Below are positions 34,812-46,716 of a DNA stretch of 64,000 nucleotides, piece after piece. The notes below the pieces were generated by a model. It was not told the origin of the DNA, ran no database searches, and saw nothing but the letters and a program-made list of their open reading frames with translations. The number at the start of each line of letters is the position of its first letter. The stretch's first letter is position 1. The stretch is taken from the NCBI GenBank assembly GCA_948567375.1, contig OX419757.1, positions 45,508,001 through 45,572,000 on the forward strand, given 5' to 3'. A program made the translations under genes and the position numbers. This DNA comes from Lunularia cruciata. Its lineage: Eukaryota > Streptophyta > Marchantiopsida > Lunulariales > Lunulariaceae.

Positions 34812-36310
34812 TCAAAGATCACCTTTGGCTGGAACATAGATCTGGTCTGCATGGAATAAAAGGCCTTCCTTGAAAGAGAAGGTGTTGTACTCCTTGTCGT
34901 GTGCTGTCAAACGACCGTGTACCATTTGAAAGAAGGGATCTTGTTGTAGAGCTGATTGAAATTCATTATGGACCTTAGGGTCAATGGACACCGTTGTAAT
35001 TGCCGCCGTGATGAGAGGAACATCCTTCAAATCAGGTCGTCGTGATAGAGCATCGGGGATGACATGGAACCGACCTGGTTTGTACTCAAGTTTGATGTCA
35101 GACAATTGGAGTTGCTCTTCCCATCGATGATGCCAACTCTTCATGTGCTCCAAGTGTAAGGTCTGCAACAATGGTTTGTGATCAGTTTGCATGATCACTT
35201 GTTTCCCCAAGAGATAATGCCTCCATACCTTGGTGGCATATACCATTGCAAGTTGTTCCCAATCTTGAGCAGAGTAATTTCTTTCAGCTGTATTTAGTCG
35301 GCGAGACACAAAGGCAATAGGATGTAGTCCATCTGGAAATTCTTGTTGCAACACAACTCCAATTGCAAAGTTAGAAGCATCAAAATCAACCACACAAGGT
35401 AGTTGAGGATCATATGGTTGAAGAATAGGTCTTGAAGACACCATATGCTTTAACTTCTGGAATGCTTCTTCATGCTTGGTGGTCCACTGGAAGCTCAAGT
35501 TCTTTCCCAAGAGGTCAGTCAATGGTGCAGCCTCGTGAGCATAATAGTGGATGAACCGTCGGTAAAAACTGGCCAATCTATTGAATGCTCGTACTTCTGT
35601 AGCATCCTTTGGAGTAGGCCAATCAGTAATGGCCTTGATCTTCTCTTCTTCCATCTTGATCCACTCTGATGAGATCTTATGACCCAAGAAGGTAACCTCC
35701 TTCTGCCAAAAAGCACACTTTGACTTCTTGTAGTAAAATTTCCACTGTCGTAGTCGTCTTAGGACTTCTCACACATGATTCTTGTGTTCTGCCTCTGTCC
35801 TACTATAGATTAAGATATCATCTAAGAACACTACCATGGACTGATCCAATAGTCCCTCCAACACCCAATGCATCTGATCCATGAAGACTGCTGGAGCATT
35901 AGTGAGTCTGAATGGTAGAACTCTCCACTCAAAATGTCCATACCTTGTGCGAAAGGCAATCTTTTGCACGTCCTCTCCTTCAATAGGAATTTGCCAATAG
36001 CCGCTACAAAGATCCAGCTTGGAAAAGTAGCGTGCTCCACTTAATTGGTCAAGCAGGTCGTCGATCCGAGGCAAGGGATATGCATTCTTCACGGTTTGCT
36101 TATTAAGCCCACGGTAATCAATACAGAAACAAAGTTCTCCATCCTTCTTTGGAACAAATAGTACCGGTGCTCCCCACGGAGAGGTACTATGTCGTATGAA
36201 ATCCTTCTCCAACAACTCTGTAAGTGTTGTTCAAAACTCCTCCAACTCCTTTGGTGAGAGCTGATAGGTTAGTCTACTCATTGGAGTACTCCCTGGCAAT
36301 AACTCAATCT
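34812..36310 (-). pseudogene. Reverse transcriptase and RNase H of the B element
   Basis: RT at 36215-35769: [28 protein letters not shown], and FLDDILIYS with both catalytic Asp of the YxDD box (Tyr replaced by Leu, common in gypsy). RNase H at 35687-34812: VVDFDASNFAIGVV, YSAQDWEQLAMVYA, MQTDHKPLLQTL, PDALSRR. Stop codons at about 35766 and near 36225 break the frame; otherwise the domains are well kept. Confidence 0.9.
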
Positions 36311-37089
36311 TGAAGGGCATACCTCGATCAGAGGGTAATCCCCTTTGGCAAATCATCCAGAAACACATCTGCAAACTCCTGCACTATCCAATCAACCGTT
36401 GCTTGATGCGGCACTTGGCCCTCCTCAGATTGTTCTTGTGCAATCGGCTTGATACACACCGCGAATACAGACTTATTTTCCTCCAAAGCTTGCTCTATGG
36501 CTGCTTCATTAACAAACTTTCCTTCTAGGGACTCATTTCTCTTCCAAGCTTGCTCCATGGTTGCCTTCTTGGCAAACTTCCCATCTTGGGACTCATCTCC
36601 CTTCCAGGACTACTCTATGGCTACCTTCTCAACAAACTTCCCATCTTGGGACTGACTATTCTTAGGTGTCTTACTCAGAGATGCCAGACAACCTAATTGG
36701 AAATTCCTACCTTGGTGTTGTACTTGAATTTGACGTCGGGTCCAATCGAATTGAACCTTATGACGTTCAAGCCAAGGTAGACCCAAAATGATATCATAGT
36801 GTAGAGGTGCCACTACAAACCTCATACACTCCAAATACTCCTTCCCAATCTTGAAGGTAACAGGATGCAAGGTATAGAATGCAAAACCTTTTCTACCATC
36901 CGCCATCATCAAACTACTTCCAATCACTGGCTTGATAGGAATACCCAATTCCTTTGCTACTTGCATAGATATGCAATTCTTTGAACTTCCAGAATCAACC
37001 AAAATCCTACAACCCCGATTAGATATCATACCTTGCAAGTGAAGCAAACTTGCATACGTCAAGCCTTCAATCCCATTGGAACTAATCAA
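36311..37089 (-). pseudogene. Protease of the B element with a 3x20-residue repeat linker
   Basis: ILVDSGSSKNCIS holds an intact D-S-G active site; LGLPWLERHKVQFDW is the downstream family motif. Between protease and RT are three tandem 60-bp units (36488, 36548, 36608), each coding ~20 residues of the pattern ESxxGKFxxxAxxEQ. The third unit is followed by a stop at 36608-36610. Confidence 0.85.
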
Positions 37090-38013
37090 GCTCCCAATAG
37101 GTGGCTCAAAGTCTCCTAATGGGATTCTTTGTTTCCCTAATCATTCTGTTTCACAAACTCCATCTGGGCAACTTGTCGGGTTGCCCATTCCTAAGTGGAC
37201 ATTCAGCAATGCGATGTCCAACTTGGAGACAATAAAAGCAACTTCCATTTGTTATAATCTTTCTCTATCTACTGTGCCAAGTGGTCTTTGTTGGATGGCA
37301 TCAATCTCCATTGGTACCGGTTCTTCCACTCGTGGTAATGGTAGGTTTTGTGTAGGTCGAGGTCAAGACCAAGTTGTCGCAACTAAGGAATCAAAACGCT
37401 CAGCCAATTGCATGGCTTCTTCTACATTATGTGGCTCTCGCATGGTCACCTCCAATCTGGTTTGTGACTTGAATCCTCGCACAAATCGATCCAGAACTTC
37501 ACCTTCTTGGATATCTGGAATTTGCATGATGATATTTTGAAATTGTGTGATGTAGCTTCTCACTGAGCCAATCTGCCTCAACTCCGCCAATTTATCTTGT
37601 GCAGCTCAGGTGGCATTTATAGTCTGAAATCGACCAAGTATTACATCCTTGAATTCTGCCCATGTCAAAATCGGTGTAACAATTTGTCGTTCAGCTCTTT
37701 CTACTTGGAATCGCCACCAAAGTTTTGCCACACCATCCAATTGGCTAGAAGCCAAGAGAATTTGTTTCCGCTCATCTTGAAGATTGGTGTCTTCAAAGTA
37801 ACGTTCACAGTCAAACACAAAATTCTCCACTATACCTAGAAGATTCTTGCTTTCAAACACCTTGGGTTTTGGAAATCGAATGTGATCTTCTCCATCTTGA
37901 ACTAGCGCTCTGTCTATCTATTCTCGTCGTTGCTGGTCTCGTTCATCCAACAAACGAGTAAGATGCTCGATTTGTTGTTGCATTGTAAGGTTAACATCCG
38001 GTATTGCCGCCAT
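37090..38013 (-). pseudogene. gag of the B element
   Basis: ATG at 38013 (MAAIPDVNLTMQQQ). Capsid-like segment KLWWRFQVERAER...WAEFKDVILGRF and VRSYITQFQNIIMQI. CCHC zinc knuckle C-FYC-LQVGH-RIAEC near 37206-37246. In-frame TAG at 37918-37920 and TGA near 37602 interrupt it. Confidence 0.85.
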
Positions 38014-38271
38014 TGCTACTACTCTATTCTACTACCCTCAATTTATCTAGTTGATTAACACATAGATACAACACATCCACCATTCTCCATAAGTTACAAC
38101 TGGAAGTATCAAGGGTTCCTCTGACACGATGATCATATGTAGAAAATCCTGCCCGAAGCATGAGATGATGAATTGTGTGAAACAATGCTTTGGTAATATC
38201 TGGACATGAAAGTCCCAATGGTTTGGCGGAAGTGGATTTGGTGGTCCATAAATTCCATCCATCCCATTCTT

Positions 38272-38283
38272 GCTCTGATACCA
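38272..38283 (-). other. Primer-binding site of B element
   Basis: RC of gctctgatacca, exactly matching TGGTATCAGAGC, the 3' end complement of plant initiator-Met tRNA, next to the LTR. Confidence 0.92.
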
Positions 38284-38284
38284 A

Positions 38285-38707
38285 TGTAAAAGACCAAAAT
38301 CAAGGAGAGAAATAGGAGAATGGAAACTCACATTGGGACACTTGAATGAGAGAAAACTCCAAATGTCTAGCATGAGCTTCGGCCTTGGTATTTATAGGTA
38401 GCATACAAGACTCTTGAAGCTTCTCAAGAAGCTTCCTTGAGCCGCTTTCTTGGAGTGCAAGCCAAGTTAATTGGGAAGCTTCTCAAGAAGCTTCCTTCTA
38501 GAAGCCACCTACTTGGCGTGCAAGCTAAGCTAGTTAGAAGCTTCTAGAAGCTTCCTTCTAGAAGCTACCTGCTTAGGGCGCAAGTTAACTAGTTGGGAAG
38601 CTTCCTAAGAAGCTTCTTAGATGCTTCTAGAATATTCTAGGCTATTTTGTCTTATTCTCTACTTCGTAAGCCCGATTAACTTCGTCTCTAAACTCCATAT
38701 TGTTACA
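38285..38707 (-). mobile_element. 5' LTR of the complete B element
   Basis: 423 bp, same length as the 3' LTR. TATA box at 38389-38396 (TATAAATA on the minus strand). Transcription would start to its left and run through gag-pol. Confidence 0.92.
38416..38638 (-). promoter_or_regulatory. Heat-shock-element array in U3 of the B 5' LTR
   Basis: Perfect four-pentamer HSE GAAgcTTCtaGAAgcTTC at 38537-38554, perfect three-pentamer HSE TTCtaGAAtaTTC at 38625-38637, and GAAgcTTC dimers at 38416-38423, 38428-38435, 38475-38482, 38487-38494, 38609-38616. The nearest is 20 bp upstream of the TATA box. HSF trimers bind alternating nGAAn/nTTCn units. Binding is inferred. Confidence 0.65.
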
Positions 38708-38712
38708 TTGTT

Positions 38713-40394
38713 GGCTTCTAAGGGTAGAATAGATAACCCAAATCTTATGGAGCAAGTGGAAATCCTAGTGAAGCTAGACCCTTACCTTCATTTTTGGGTG
38801 AGTAGTAACCAATGAATTTAAGAGAGCTCACTTGGAGAAGATTGAGCTATGGGGATAGTATTGGTCTCCAAACGACATCTCCATTACTTCAAGCTTAGTT
38901 GTTATGGGTCAATTGGCAATACCTACAAATTATAATACCATTAGCTAGATATATTATCTAGAAGTAGAAATTGGCTTGGTAATATCTAGAAATATGATAT
39001 ATATGATGGTATAAGTAGATCATATAGAGGTGTCACCAAAAGAGTACTTCCACTAATAAGTCAATGGTCAAAAACACCCTTAAATGTTAGAGCCAATTTC
39101 AAAGACCTAAACAGATGAATTAGGCCTTGAAAATTAGATGAAATCTACCACAAGGAGAAAAGTCATTTCCTTCTCCTTGCTCATTTTTTTGTCTCATTGA
39201 GAGCAATACCTCATCCATGCTATTTTGAGCTTCTTATAGGAAGATTCTCTAAACATTCCCTTTAGTCAAACTTGTTTGGCAAACCAAACTGGACAAAGAT
39301 TGATATATCACCAATCCATGTAGTTGATCTAAGGTAGAGCTCACTAGTATATCACCGATCTATGTATCTGATCCAAGGGTGGAGCTCCCTTTCAGGAGAT
39401 CTTTTTTGTTATATAATGAAGAAAATGTGCTCCTGTGGGGTATCAAAGTATTGAGGGTTGAAGTCTTGTGTTTCTCTTGAGAGTTCTCTTGTCCTCAAAA
39501 CATTACATATGTTCTAGCTCTAATAGCTCTAGTGGAGGTGCACTAGTTGGAGATGGTGCTACCACAAGTGGGAATACCACTATAAGAAGTGGTTCAATAC
39601 TAGAGTTTAATCCCATGGTGAATTTCTTCTAGTGCTTGAGGCAAAACCACCAAGGAGTGTGGAGTAACAAGTTGAGGAGCTTGCAAGAGTTCCAATGGAC
39701 GGCTGGAGAAATCCTATGCAAGGCATACACTTGCATGAGATGGCTGATCAGTTTCACTCAAGGAGTTATTGAGGTTGCTCAACCAATCCAATTTTGGTAT
39801 GGGATCCTAGATAGGGAGTTGCAATGTAGAGTACATGATGTTATGTTGTTATAGACTACCTCACCTACTTTGGTGGTGGTTTTTAGTTTGGTTCAGCGCA
39901 TGGAGCTCAACATGGTGGAGTAAAGAGTGATGAAATCTAGATTTGGTAGGAAGATCTCATCCATAGTTGTTACTTCTTCTATAATGCAATAGAGTACACC
40001 ACGCCATGTTGGCTTTCAAGGGTAGAAGAGATAGCCCAAATCTTATGGAGCAAGTGGAGGGCCTAGTGCAAGTAGACCCTTACCTTCACTTTTAGGTCAA
40101 TAGTAGCCAATGAGTGATGGTGTTACTCATTGGACTTATGGTGGACTTCACCACAAGAAAGAGGGCACTCAAGGCAATAGACATGATACCTTTAGTGCAT
40201 CACAACCAGCACAGAGATAATGTGACCATTACCACAAACTTGGTCTTACTAGTGATCAATGCTTTGACCTTCACCTTGAGTTACAAAGTGGTAAGGTTGT
40301 TATAGCAAGTGGTAGAAGAGCTCTATGTCATGGAGGACAAGGTGGTATCAATAGTGGTAGAGAACCCACACCTAGTAGAGACATAGTACCTACC
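38713..40394 (+). pseudogene. Family-C gag, right part, with tandem duplication and LTR insertion
   Basis: 38713-38812 continues the gag from 32322. At ~38813 the sequence steps back and repeats an earlier gag part (38813-38930, 39508-40394), so the gag segment is duplicated in tandem. The second copy translates FQWTAGEILCKAYTCMRW and PIQFWYGILDRELQCRV, gag-like. Stops at 40394 where LTR A8 begins. Confidence 0.6.
38931..39507 (+). mobile_element. Family-A LTR A7 (solo)
   Basis: 577 bp, TATAATACC...ATTACA (first G mutated), inserted in family-C gag. No clean target duplication. Confidence 0.75.
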
Positions 40395-40973
40395 TATAAA
40401 TTTTCTGAGGATAAGAGACCTTAATAGAAACACAAGAGAAGAAACACAAACTTCACACTTAATCCTCTAATGGCCTATAGGAGCACCTTCTCTTTAATAT
40501 ATAGCAAAAAGGATCCCTTGAAAGGAAGCTCCACCCTTGGATCAGATACATGGATTGGTGACATGTCGGCAAGCTCCACCCTTAGATTAGTTGCCTGTAT
40601 GGGTAACATGTCAACCCTTGTCCTATCTTGTTGGTCCAATAGATTTGACCAAAGGCAATCTTTAGAGAATCTTCTTGTATGAATCTCAAAATCACATGGC
40701 TGAGGTACCACTAGAAAGCTCTCAATGAGACAAACCTAGGAGGAGGGAAAGGCCAGCCTTTCTTCTATTGGGAGAGAGATCTACACATTTTTAAGGCCCT
40801 CTTAAATTAGCTTTGAAGGTTTTTGGCTATTCTCAACTCCTGCCCTATTTGTAGAAGTACTCTTTTTGTGACACCTCTATCTAATTTACTTAACCCATCA
40901 TATCTAACATCCCTCTAAATGCTACCAAGTCAATTTTCACCTCTAGATAATATACCTAACTATTGGTACTACA
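40395..40973 (-). mobile_element. Family-A LTR A8 (minus)
   Basis: 579 bp, decayed start TATAAATTTT and end TACTACA. Lies between family-C gag and a chromovirus remnant; no target duplication visible. Confidence 0.7.
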
Positions 40974-43900
40974 AACCTTCTCCTTTTTAAGACACAATAT
41001 CCTTATTGCAAAGCTGTTGCAACACTATTGCATAGCAGATTTCACTAACATTGGTGCATTGGTCAAGTTGGCTATTGGTTCCCATGTTGCCTCATATGGT
41101 GGGTACCCTTTCCAATGTACAAGATATTCCACACGCGCTTGGCAAGTACCACGAATACATTTTTGGAGAATGCATTTGACTTCATATTCTTCCGTGTCAT
41201 CAATGAGTGTTGGATAAGGTCAAATTTCTTGTATGGAAGAAAAGTGTGGCGGTTGGGGTGCATATCTACATAGTAAGGAAACAAGGAATACTAGATGGAT
41301 CTTCATGTGTGGCAGTAGCTTGAGGTCATAGGCCAATGCTCCAATTCAACAAAGGATGGGAAAAGGCCCAACAAAACAAGGTCTAAGCTTGCGGGGGCCA
41401 ACTAATGTGAGGTTGGTTGTTGATAGCCAGACTTGATCCCCAATATTGAACTCTGAGTGCCAGCAATATGCATTTGCATATTGTTTTTGTCAATTTTGTG
41501 CAAACTAAAACTTTTTGTTAGCATTCTCCCCTCCTTGTTGGATTTTGGAAACAAAAGTGTTGATGGCATCTACCTTGGTACCCACTAGGTGCATCTTCAT
41601 CAAACTAAAAGGTGTGAAAGGATGCTCTCCATACATTAGGAAGAACGGTGTGGCTTGTATGAATACATTCATTGAATTGTTGTATGCAAATTCCATCAGT
41701 GGAAGTACGGTGTCTACCTTTCTTGCTCCTCTAGGATGAAGCCTTGGAGCATATCTTCAATAATGCAATAAGCCTGCTCTGTTTGTCTATTGGTTTGTGG
41801 ATAGAAAGCCATAGACATAGCCAATTTGGTTTTGAAGAACCCAAAGAGTGTTCTCCAAAACAAATTGGTGAATTGAGTGCTTCTATCAATAATGAGTACT
41901 CAAGATAATATATGGTGAGAAAAGATTGCCTTTAAGTATTCTTGAGCTAATTGTGGAGCCATCACATTATCATGTTGTGGTTATGTAGCCCATGAAAAAG
42001 TGAACTAGTGTGGTTGATCCGTATGGTTTATCTCTATAAAGATGGAGTAGGTTGTATGACGGATCCCACTATTAAGCTATTGCCATGTGAGCAATTTATG
42101 TACGTGTATATGATTGGCCGCATGGATTATGGTTGTTGTCTTCTTTGAGGGATCTTATGTATATAGGTGGTTGAGAGGAAGGTGTGTTTTAGTTGGAGGA
42201 GTCTTGAGCGGGAGGAGGATGTTGAGAGTGAGAGTAATAGCAAAGTGTGGAGGCCAAGCGTCAAAGAGATCAATTGAGTAGGAGATGTCTCATGCTCCCA
42301 ATTTGCCACTCCCAAATCCTTTTCTCCTCAAGCTTCAAATTCTACACCATGATGGCTTACAAGATTGGATGGTGGTACATTTTAGAATGGTATTCACAAA
42401 GTCAATGATGGAAAACCTGGATCCTATTGTCCTTTTAGTGCTTTCTTACAAGCAAGTCTAGGACTCGACAATCTATGTGCTCTTGTAGATGGAAAATGGC
42501 TAAAATTTCCTCATGAGCTTCAAGGTGGAGTTGTGGGGTCCACTTGTCAAAAAGTGAAGAGGCTCAATGACAAAATTGCAAGAGATTGGGTTCCAAGAGT
42601 AGAAGTCAAGAGTTTTGGGGCCATTGAAGGAGTTTGGAGAAGGGATTGAAGGAAAGGAGAGCATGTTGGAGAGAGGAGCTAACATGATATAATTTAGAGA
42701 CTAAAATCAAGTGATTTGAGTAGATTTTGTGGGAGATATGATCAATTAAAGCAAAGGGGTAGAATTCATACCCAAGAGCACAAGATAGAAAATTTGGAAA
42801 GCTTTGTGAGATATTTTCATGGTCTATTAAAAGGGTTGGAGAGTAGATAAAGTTTTTGTAGAGATTAACCCTAAAATTTCTTCAAGCTCAAGAGATTTTA
42901 GGGTTTTATTAATCTCAACTTAGATTTGATCAATTGAAGTTGGAGCTCTAGAAAGTGAGGTGTTGGAGAGGAGATGCTGATCAAGTCTGGAATCTTGGTC
43001 ACTCCTAAAGTTATGGTTTGAATTACATTATGAAAATCTCTAGTATTGTTGGTGGCTAGGGTTTGCACTTTTGTGTAGAGGTTTCATGTGAATTCCTCAA
43101 ATAGACAATTCAAGGTCTTGGATCAAGCATACTTGGGTATGTAAAGCTCACAAGTTAGCCTAGCTTAGGAATTGATCCATATCTAGGGTTTGGGGTTAGA
43201 TTAGGGTACTAAACTTTATAAAGGTTTAGACAAGGGCACAAAAAACTATTAGAAAAAATTTGGTTGACTTTGGGTCCATGGAAAGTGAGAGCTAATGCAA
43301 CAAACTCTACTAAAAATATTGTGGTAAGCTTGATAGAGCATTTCTATCTTCTATCATGATTTTGTATCAATTCTCCTATTTTTGTATCTGTGATTGAGGA
43401 TTTTAGGTTGTTGGAGTGTTTTTGAGGATTGATTACACCTTTGATAAAGAAATCTGAGGAAAGTTAGGGTGGAAACTACAGAAAGGGGCCAAGTTTAAGA
43501 GCTTTTCAAGGGAGCTATAGTGATCAAAATTGTGATTTATTTTATATCATTGGAAAGCTTATCTCATAGGCTTCCCATTGAATCCTAGAACACTCAAATC
43601 CAAGTCACATAGGGAAAGTTATGCCTATTTGAGTTACATAGGTTTTCCTCATCAAAAAGACATAAGATTACCCCAACTTGGAGTAAAAATTGGTTGAAGG
43701 CTGAAGTACATATTGGAGGAAGCTTGGAATACAAGTTGAAATAAGCTTACTAATAGAGCAAGAGAGCTTTGAAGCTCAATTTTGACAAAAAGCAAAAAGA
43801 GTTGTTGCTAAATTCTTGTGATTGGATCCTCTCTGTGCTTGCATATTGTTTGTATGTCCTATTGGTTTGGATTGGTGTGTGGGCATTGTGCTTAGGTTCT

Positions 43901-46028
43901 TTCCTTCTAAGAGTGCTATGTATTTCTCTTTGGTAATGTTGGAAGTGATGACCAGCAAACAAGGAGTGCGTGTTATGATGATAGATTAAGTTGCCCATTA
44001 CTACCCTACTCGATAGCAAGAATACCAAAACCTAAAGTGAAGGGTTCTATTGGTTAGGTTCTACACGCTCTCAAACTAGTAGGGATATGCTTATCTACAA
44101 CCTCTAATATATAAACTCCACAACTAGGCATCTTATGTGTTCTCAAAGAGAGAAAAGAAAAGTACAATAATGTCCTTGGTAGTAGGACACACATGAATCA
44201 CTTGGTTGAGTCAATCAACAAAGACTACAATGGAGTCAAACTCAGAGGAGTTCTTGGACAATTCACAAACTAGATCCATGCTTATCTATTCCCACTATTG
44301 TGTAGAAGTAAGAAGTGGTTGAAGGAGTCCCATGGGAGCTTGATTAGGAGCTTTATTTTTCTGATAAAGTAAACAACTTCAAATATACTCCAACACATTG
44401 TTGTTCATCTTGGGCAAATAGTAATAGTGTTTGGCTACATCCAAAGTCTTGTCTACACCAACGTGACTTGCAACGTGACTAGAATCATGACATTCCGCTA
44501 GGTGGTTCTAATGTTTGGGTCATCCAAGATCCATAACCTACCATCACAAAAAGTGAATCATTGGGTATTGGTGACACCATCTGATGATCAAGTTCCTACA
44601 ATCTATGGATTAGTTTTGTAGTAGCAAGAATCCTTGGCCAAATTTTGGATTCATCTTGACCTCTACCACCAAATTTTTTGCCATGAGCATTTGGGAAATT
44701 GCGTCTGCCAATTGCTTCTTGCCTTCTAAACATGTGATCATCATATTGAACCTTTGTCTCCACTCCACCCACCAAATTTGTTGATGAGAAAGATCTTTTT
44801 ATGTCTTGAGGTAGACTAAAGGTTTGTGATCTATTTCCACTACAAATGCTTTCTTGCTAAGATAGTGCTTCCAATTCTTGGTTGCAAGGACAATGGCCAA
44901 CTCTTTTTGTTCAATGGTGTGATAATTGCATTCTGCCAATAATGGCTTTTGGGAGACAACTGGGTGCGATCTATCATGCACCTCTTGTTGTATGACTACT
45001 CCTATTGTTATGCTTGATGCATCCATAGCCAACTTGAGTGTCCATTTTGGATCATACCATTTCAAGATTGGTGTATGTCATAATGCATCATTCAATTCTT
45101 GAAAGGCCAATTCTTGTGCAGTTCCACACATCCATTTCTTTCTCTTGCTAAGAAGGGTTGTCAAAGGTTGTACAACCTTGACAAATCAATGATAGAACCT
45201 TGTCAATCTTAAGAAACTCTGGTCCTCTAGAGCACTCCATCTTTGAATGACCTCTATTTTATTTGTTAATAGTTGGATACCTTATACACTTACTCGATGC
45301 CCCAAATAGTCTATTTCAGACTTGCAAAACTTGCACTTTGAGATTTTGGCATACAATTGATTCTATCATAAAATTTGGAGGGCATTTTGTAAATGTTGCT
45401 TGTATTCTATTATTTTACTACTATAGACAAGGACATCATCTAGGAAAATGATAATAGATTTATCCAAGTATGGACAAAATATATCATTCATCAAACTCAT
45501 GAAAGTGGTCGGTGCGTTGGTGAGGCCATACAACATCAATAAGTACTCAAAGTAGCCATACCTTGTTTGAAAGGCAATTTTGTGCACATCTTCCTCCGCA
45601 ACTTAGATTTGATTGTAACCGCTCTGTAGGTCAAGTTTGGTGAAGTGTCTTGCCTCATTGAGTTGATCAAACGGGTCATCCATGCGGAGTAAGGGGTATT
45701 TGTTCTTCATTATTTATTGATTTAGACCTTGATAGTCAATACACATGCGCATTGTACCGTCCTTTTTCTTCATAAACAAGACCTGAACCCCATATGGTGA
45801 TACAATGGGTTGGATAAATCCTTTTTGTAGCATATCCTTAATTTGAGCCTTACACTCCTCCAATTCATGAGGTGATGAACAATATGGGGCCTTACAAGGA
45901 GGTGTCTTCCCAAAAATCTTGAATATATGATCTACTCTCTTTTTTGGTGGTAATCTTGAGGGTAGATCATTAAGGAATACATCTTGAAACTCATTGACCA
46001 CATTTTTCAATTTCTCAAGAACTTGTTC
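40974..46028 (-). pseudogene. Decayed chromovirus pol (family E), minus strand
   Basis: On the minus strand: RT (46040-45714: [28 protein letters not shown]; 45587-45366: IIIFLDDVLVYSS), RNase H (45065-44799: LAMDASSITIGVV, VEIDHKPLVY), integrase zinc domain and core start (44750-44160), repeat F insertion (~42000-44160), integrase core end (41960-41505: YPQTNRQTEQ, FAYNNS) and chromodomain (about 41050-41220: EEYEVKCIL...VHWKGYPPYEATWEPI). Both ends are cut by LTRs of other families. Many stops. Confidence 0.8.
42000..44160 (+). repeat. Repeat F, copy 2, inserted in integrase of family E
   Basis: 42880-44160 matches 18800-17530 in reverse. A TATA-like TGTATATAGG near 42152 suggests an LTR promoter in the plus direction. 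Integrase sequence continues on both sides, so it is an insertion. No ORF. Exact ends unresolved. Confidence 0.55.
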
Positions 46029-46716
46029 TGTAACACCCATTTGTGCATTTATGTGTTATTGTGATATTTACTTTTGTATTATAAGAACTTGAGAGATATT
46101 ATTTATATATAGATAAATGATGGTTTTACGTTAGTCATCATTGGCTAAATTTAGTCATAGTTAAGATAGAATGGACCTTAATTTAGAGGAAGTGGAAAAG
46201 ATGAGCATTACTATTTTGGATTTTAGTGTATTGACTTGGTATTATTCTTAGGTGTGAGATTTTGAAGAAAGAGTTGAGAACTCTTGGACCCGCAAGTCTT
46301 TTTTTTTGGATTTTTTTATAGTCCAAAGATAGCCCAAGTGAATGAATCCTTGAGTTAGTGGTTGGATCAAGATAAGACCACATACTTAGGAGAATATTCC
46401 TATGAGTATGGATATTCATTCAGCTTTTTGAATTTATTTGACTTTTAGCCTAGTAGTTTGAGTTACTCTAGTAATTAGTAACTTTAGAGTTTCATAATTT
46501 CACAAGTATATAAACTAAGGGTGAGGCGGTACTCATTATCCTTTCATTTGTAACTATCTCTTTCTCATTGAGTCTCTAGTGAACAATGTCTTGAGTATTG
46601 GACTATTAGCCTTAAAGGAGTATGATGAATTTGGGTTCTTTGCCTTCTTAGTCCATGGTGTGCTACCATAATAACCATCAGACATTCATCTTGAGTGAGA
46701 GACAAGCCGGCTCATA
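46029..46716 (+). mobile_element. Family-D LTR
   Basis: 688 bp, TGTAACACCC...GGCTCATA, with TATA box (tatataaac) near 46507. It begins within the RT frame of family E. Could be the 5' LTR of the plus-strand gypsy element that follows, or solo; no matching target duplication. Confidence 0.7.

Larger units (their letters stand above)
32323..38707 (-). mobile_element. Complete family-B Ty3/gypsy chromovirus, with nested solo LTR
   Basis: 6385 bp, flanked by perfect TTGTT duplications (32318-32322 and 38708-38712). LTRs are 32323-32745 and 38285-38707, both 423 bp and nearly identical, so the insertion is fairly young. Primer-binding site (initiator Met) at 38272-38283; purine tract RC of 32746-32757. 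Order on the minus strand is gag, protease, RT, RNase H, integrase, chromodomain. It is inserted in family-C gag. Stops in gag and pol and a mutated integrase Glu make this copy non-autonomous. Without the inserted solo LTR (33189-33927) it is about 5.6 kb. Confidence 0.93.
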
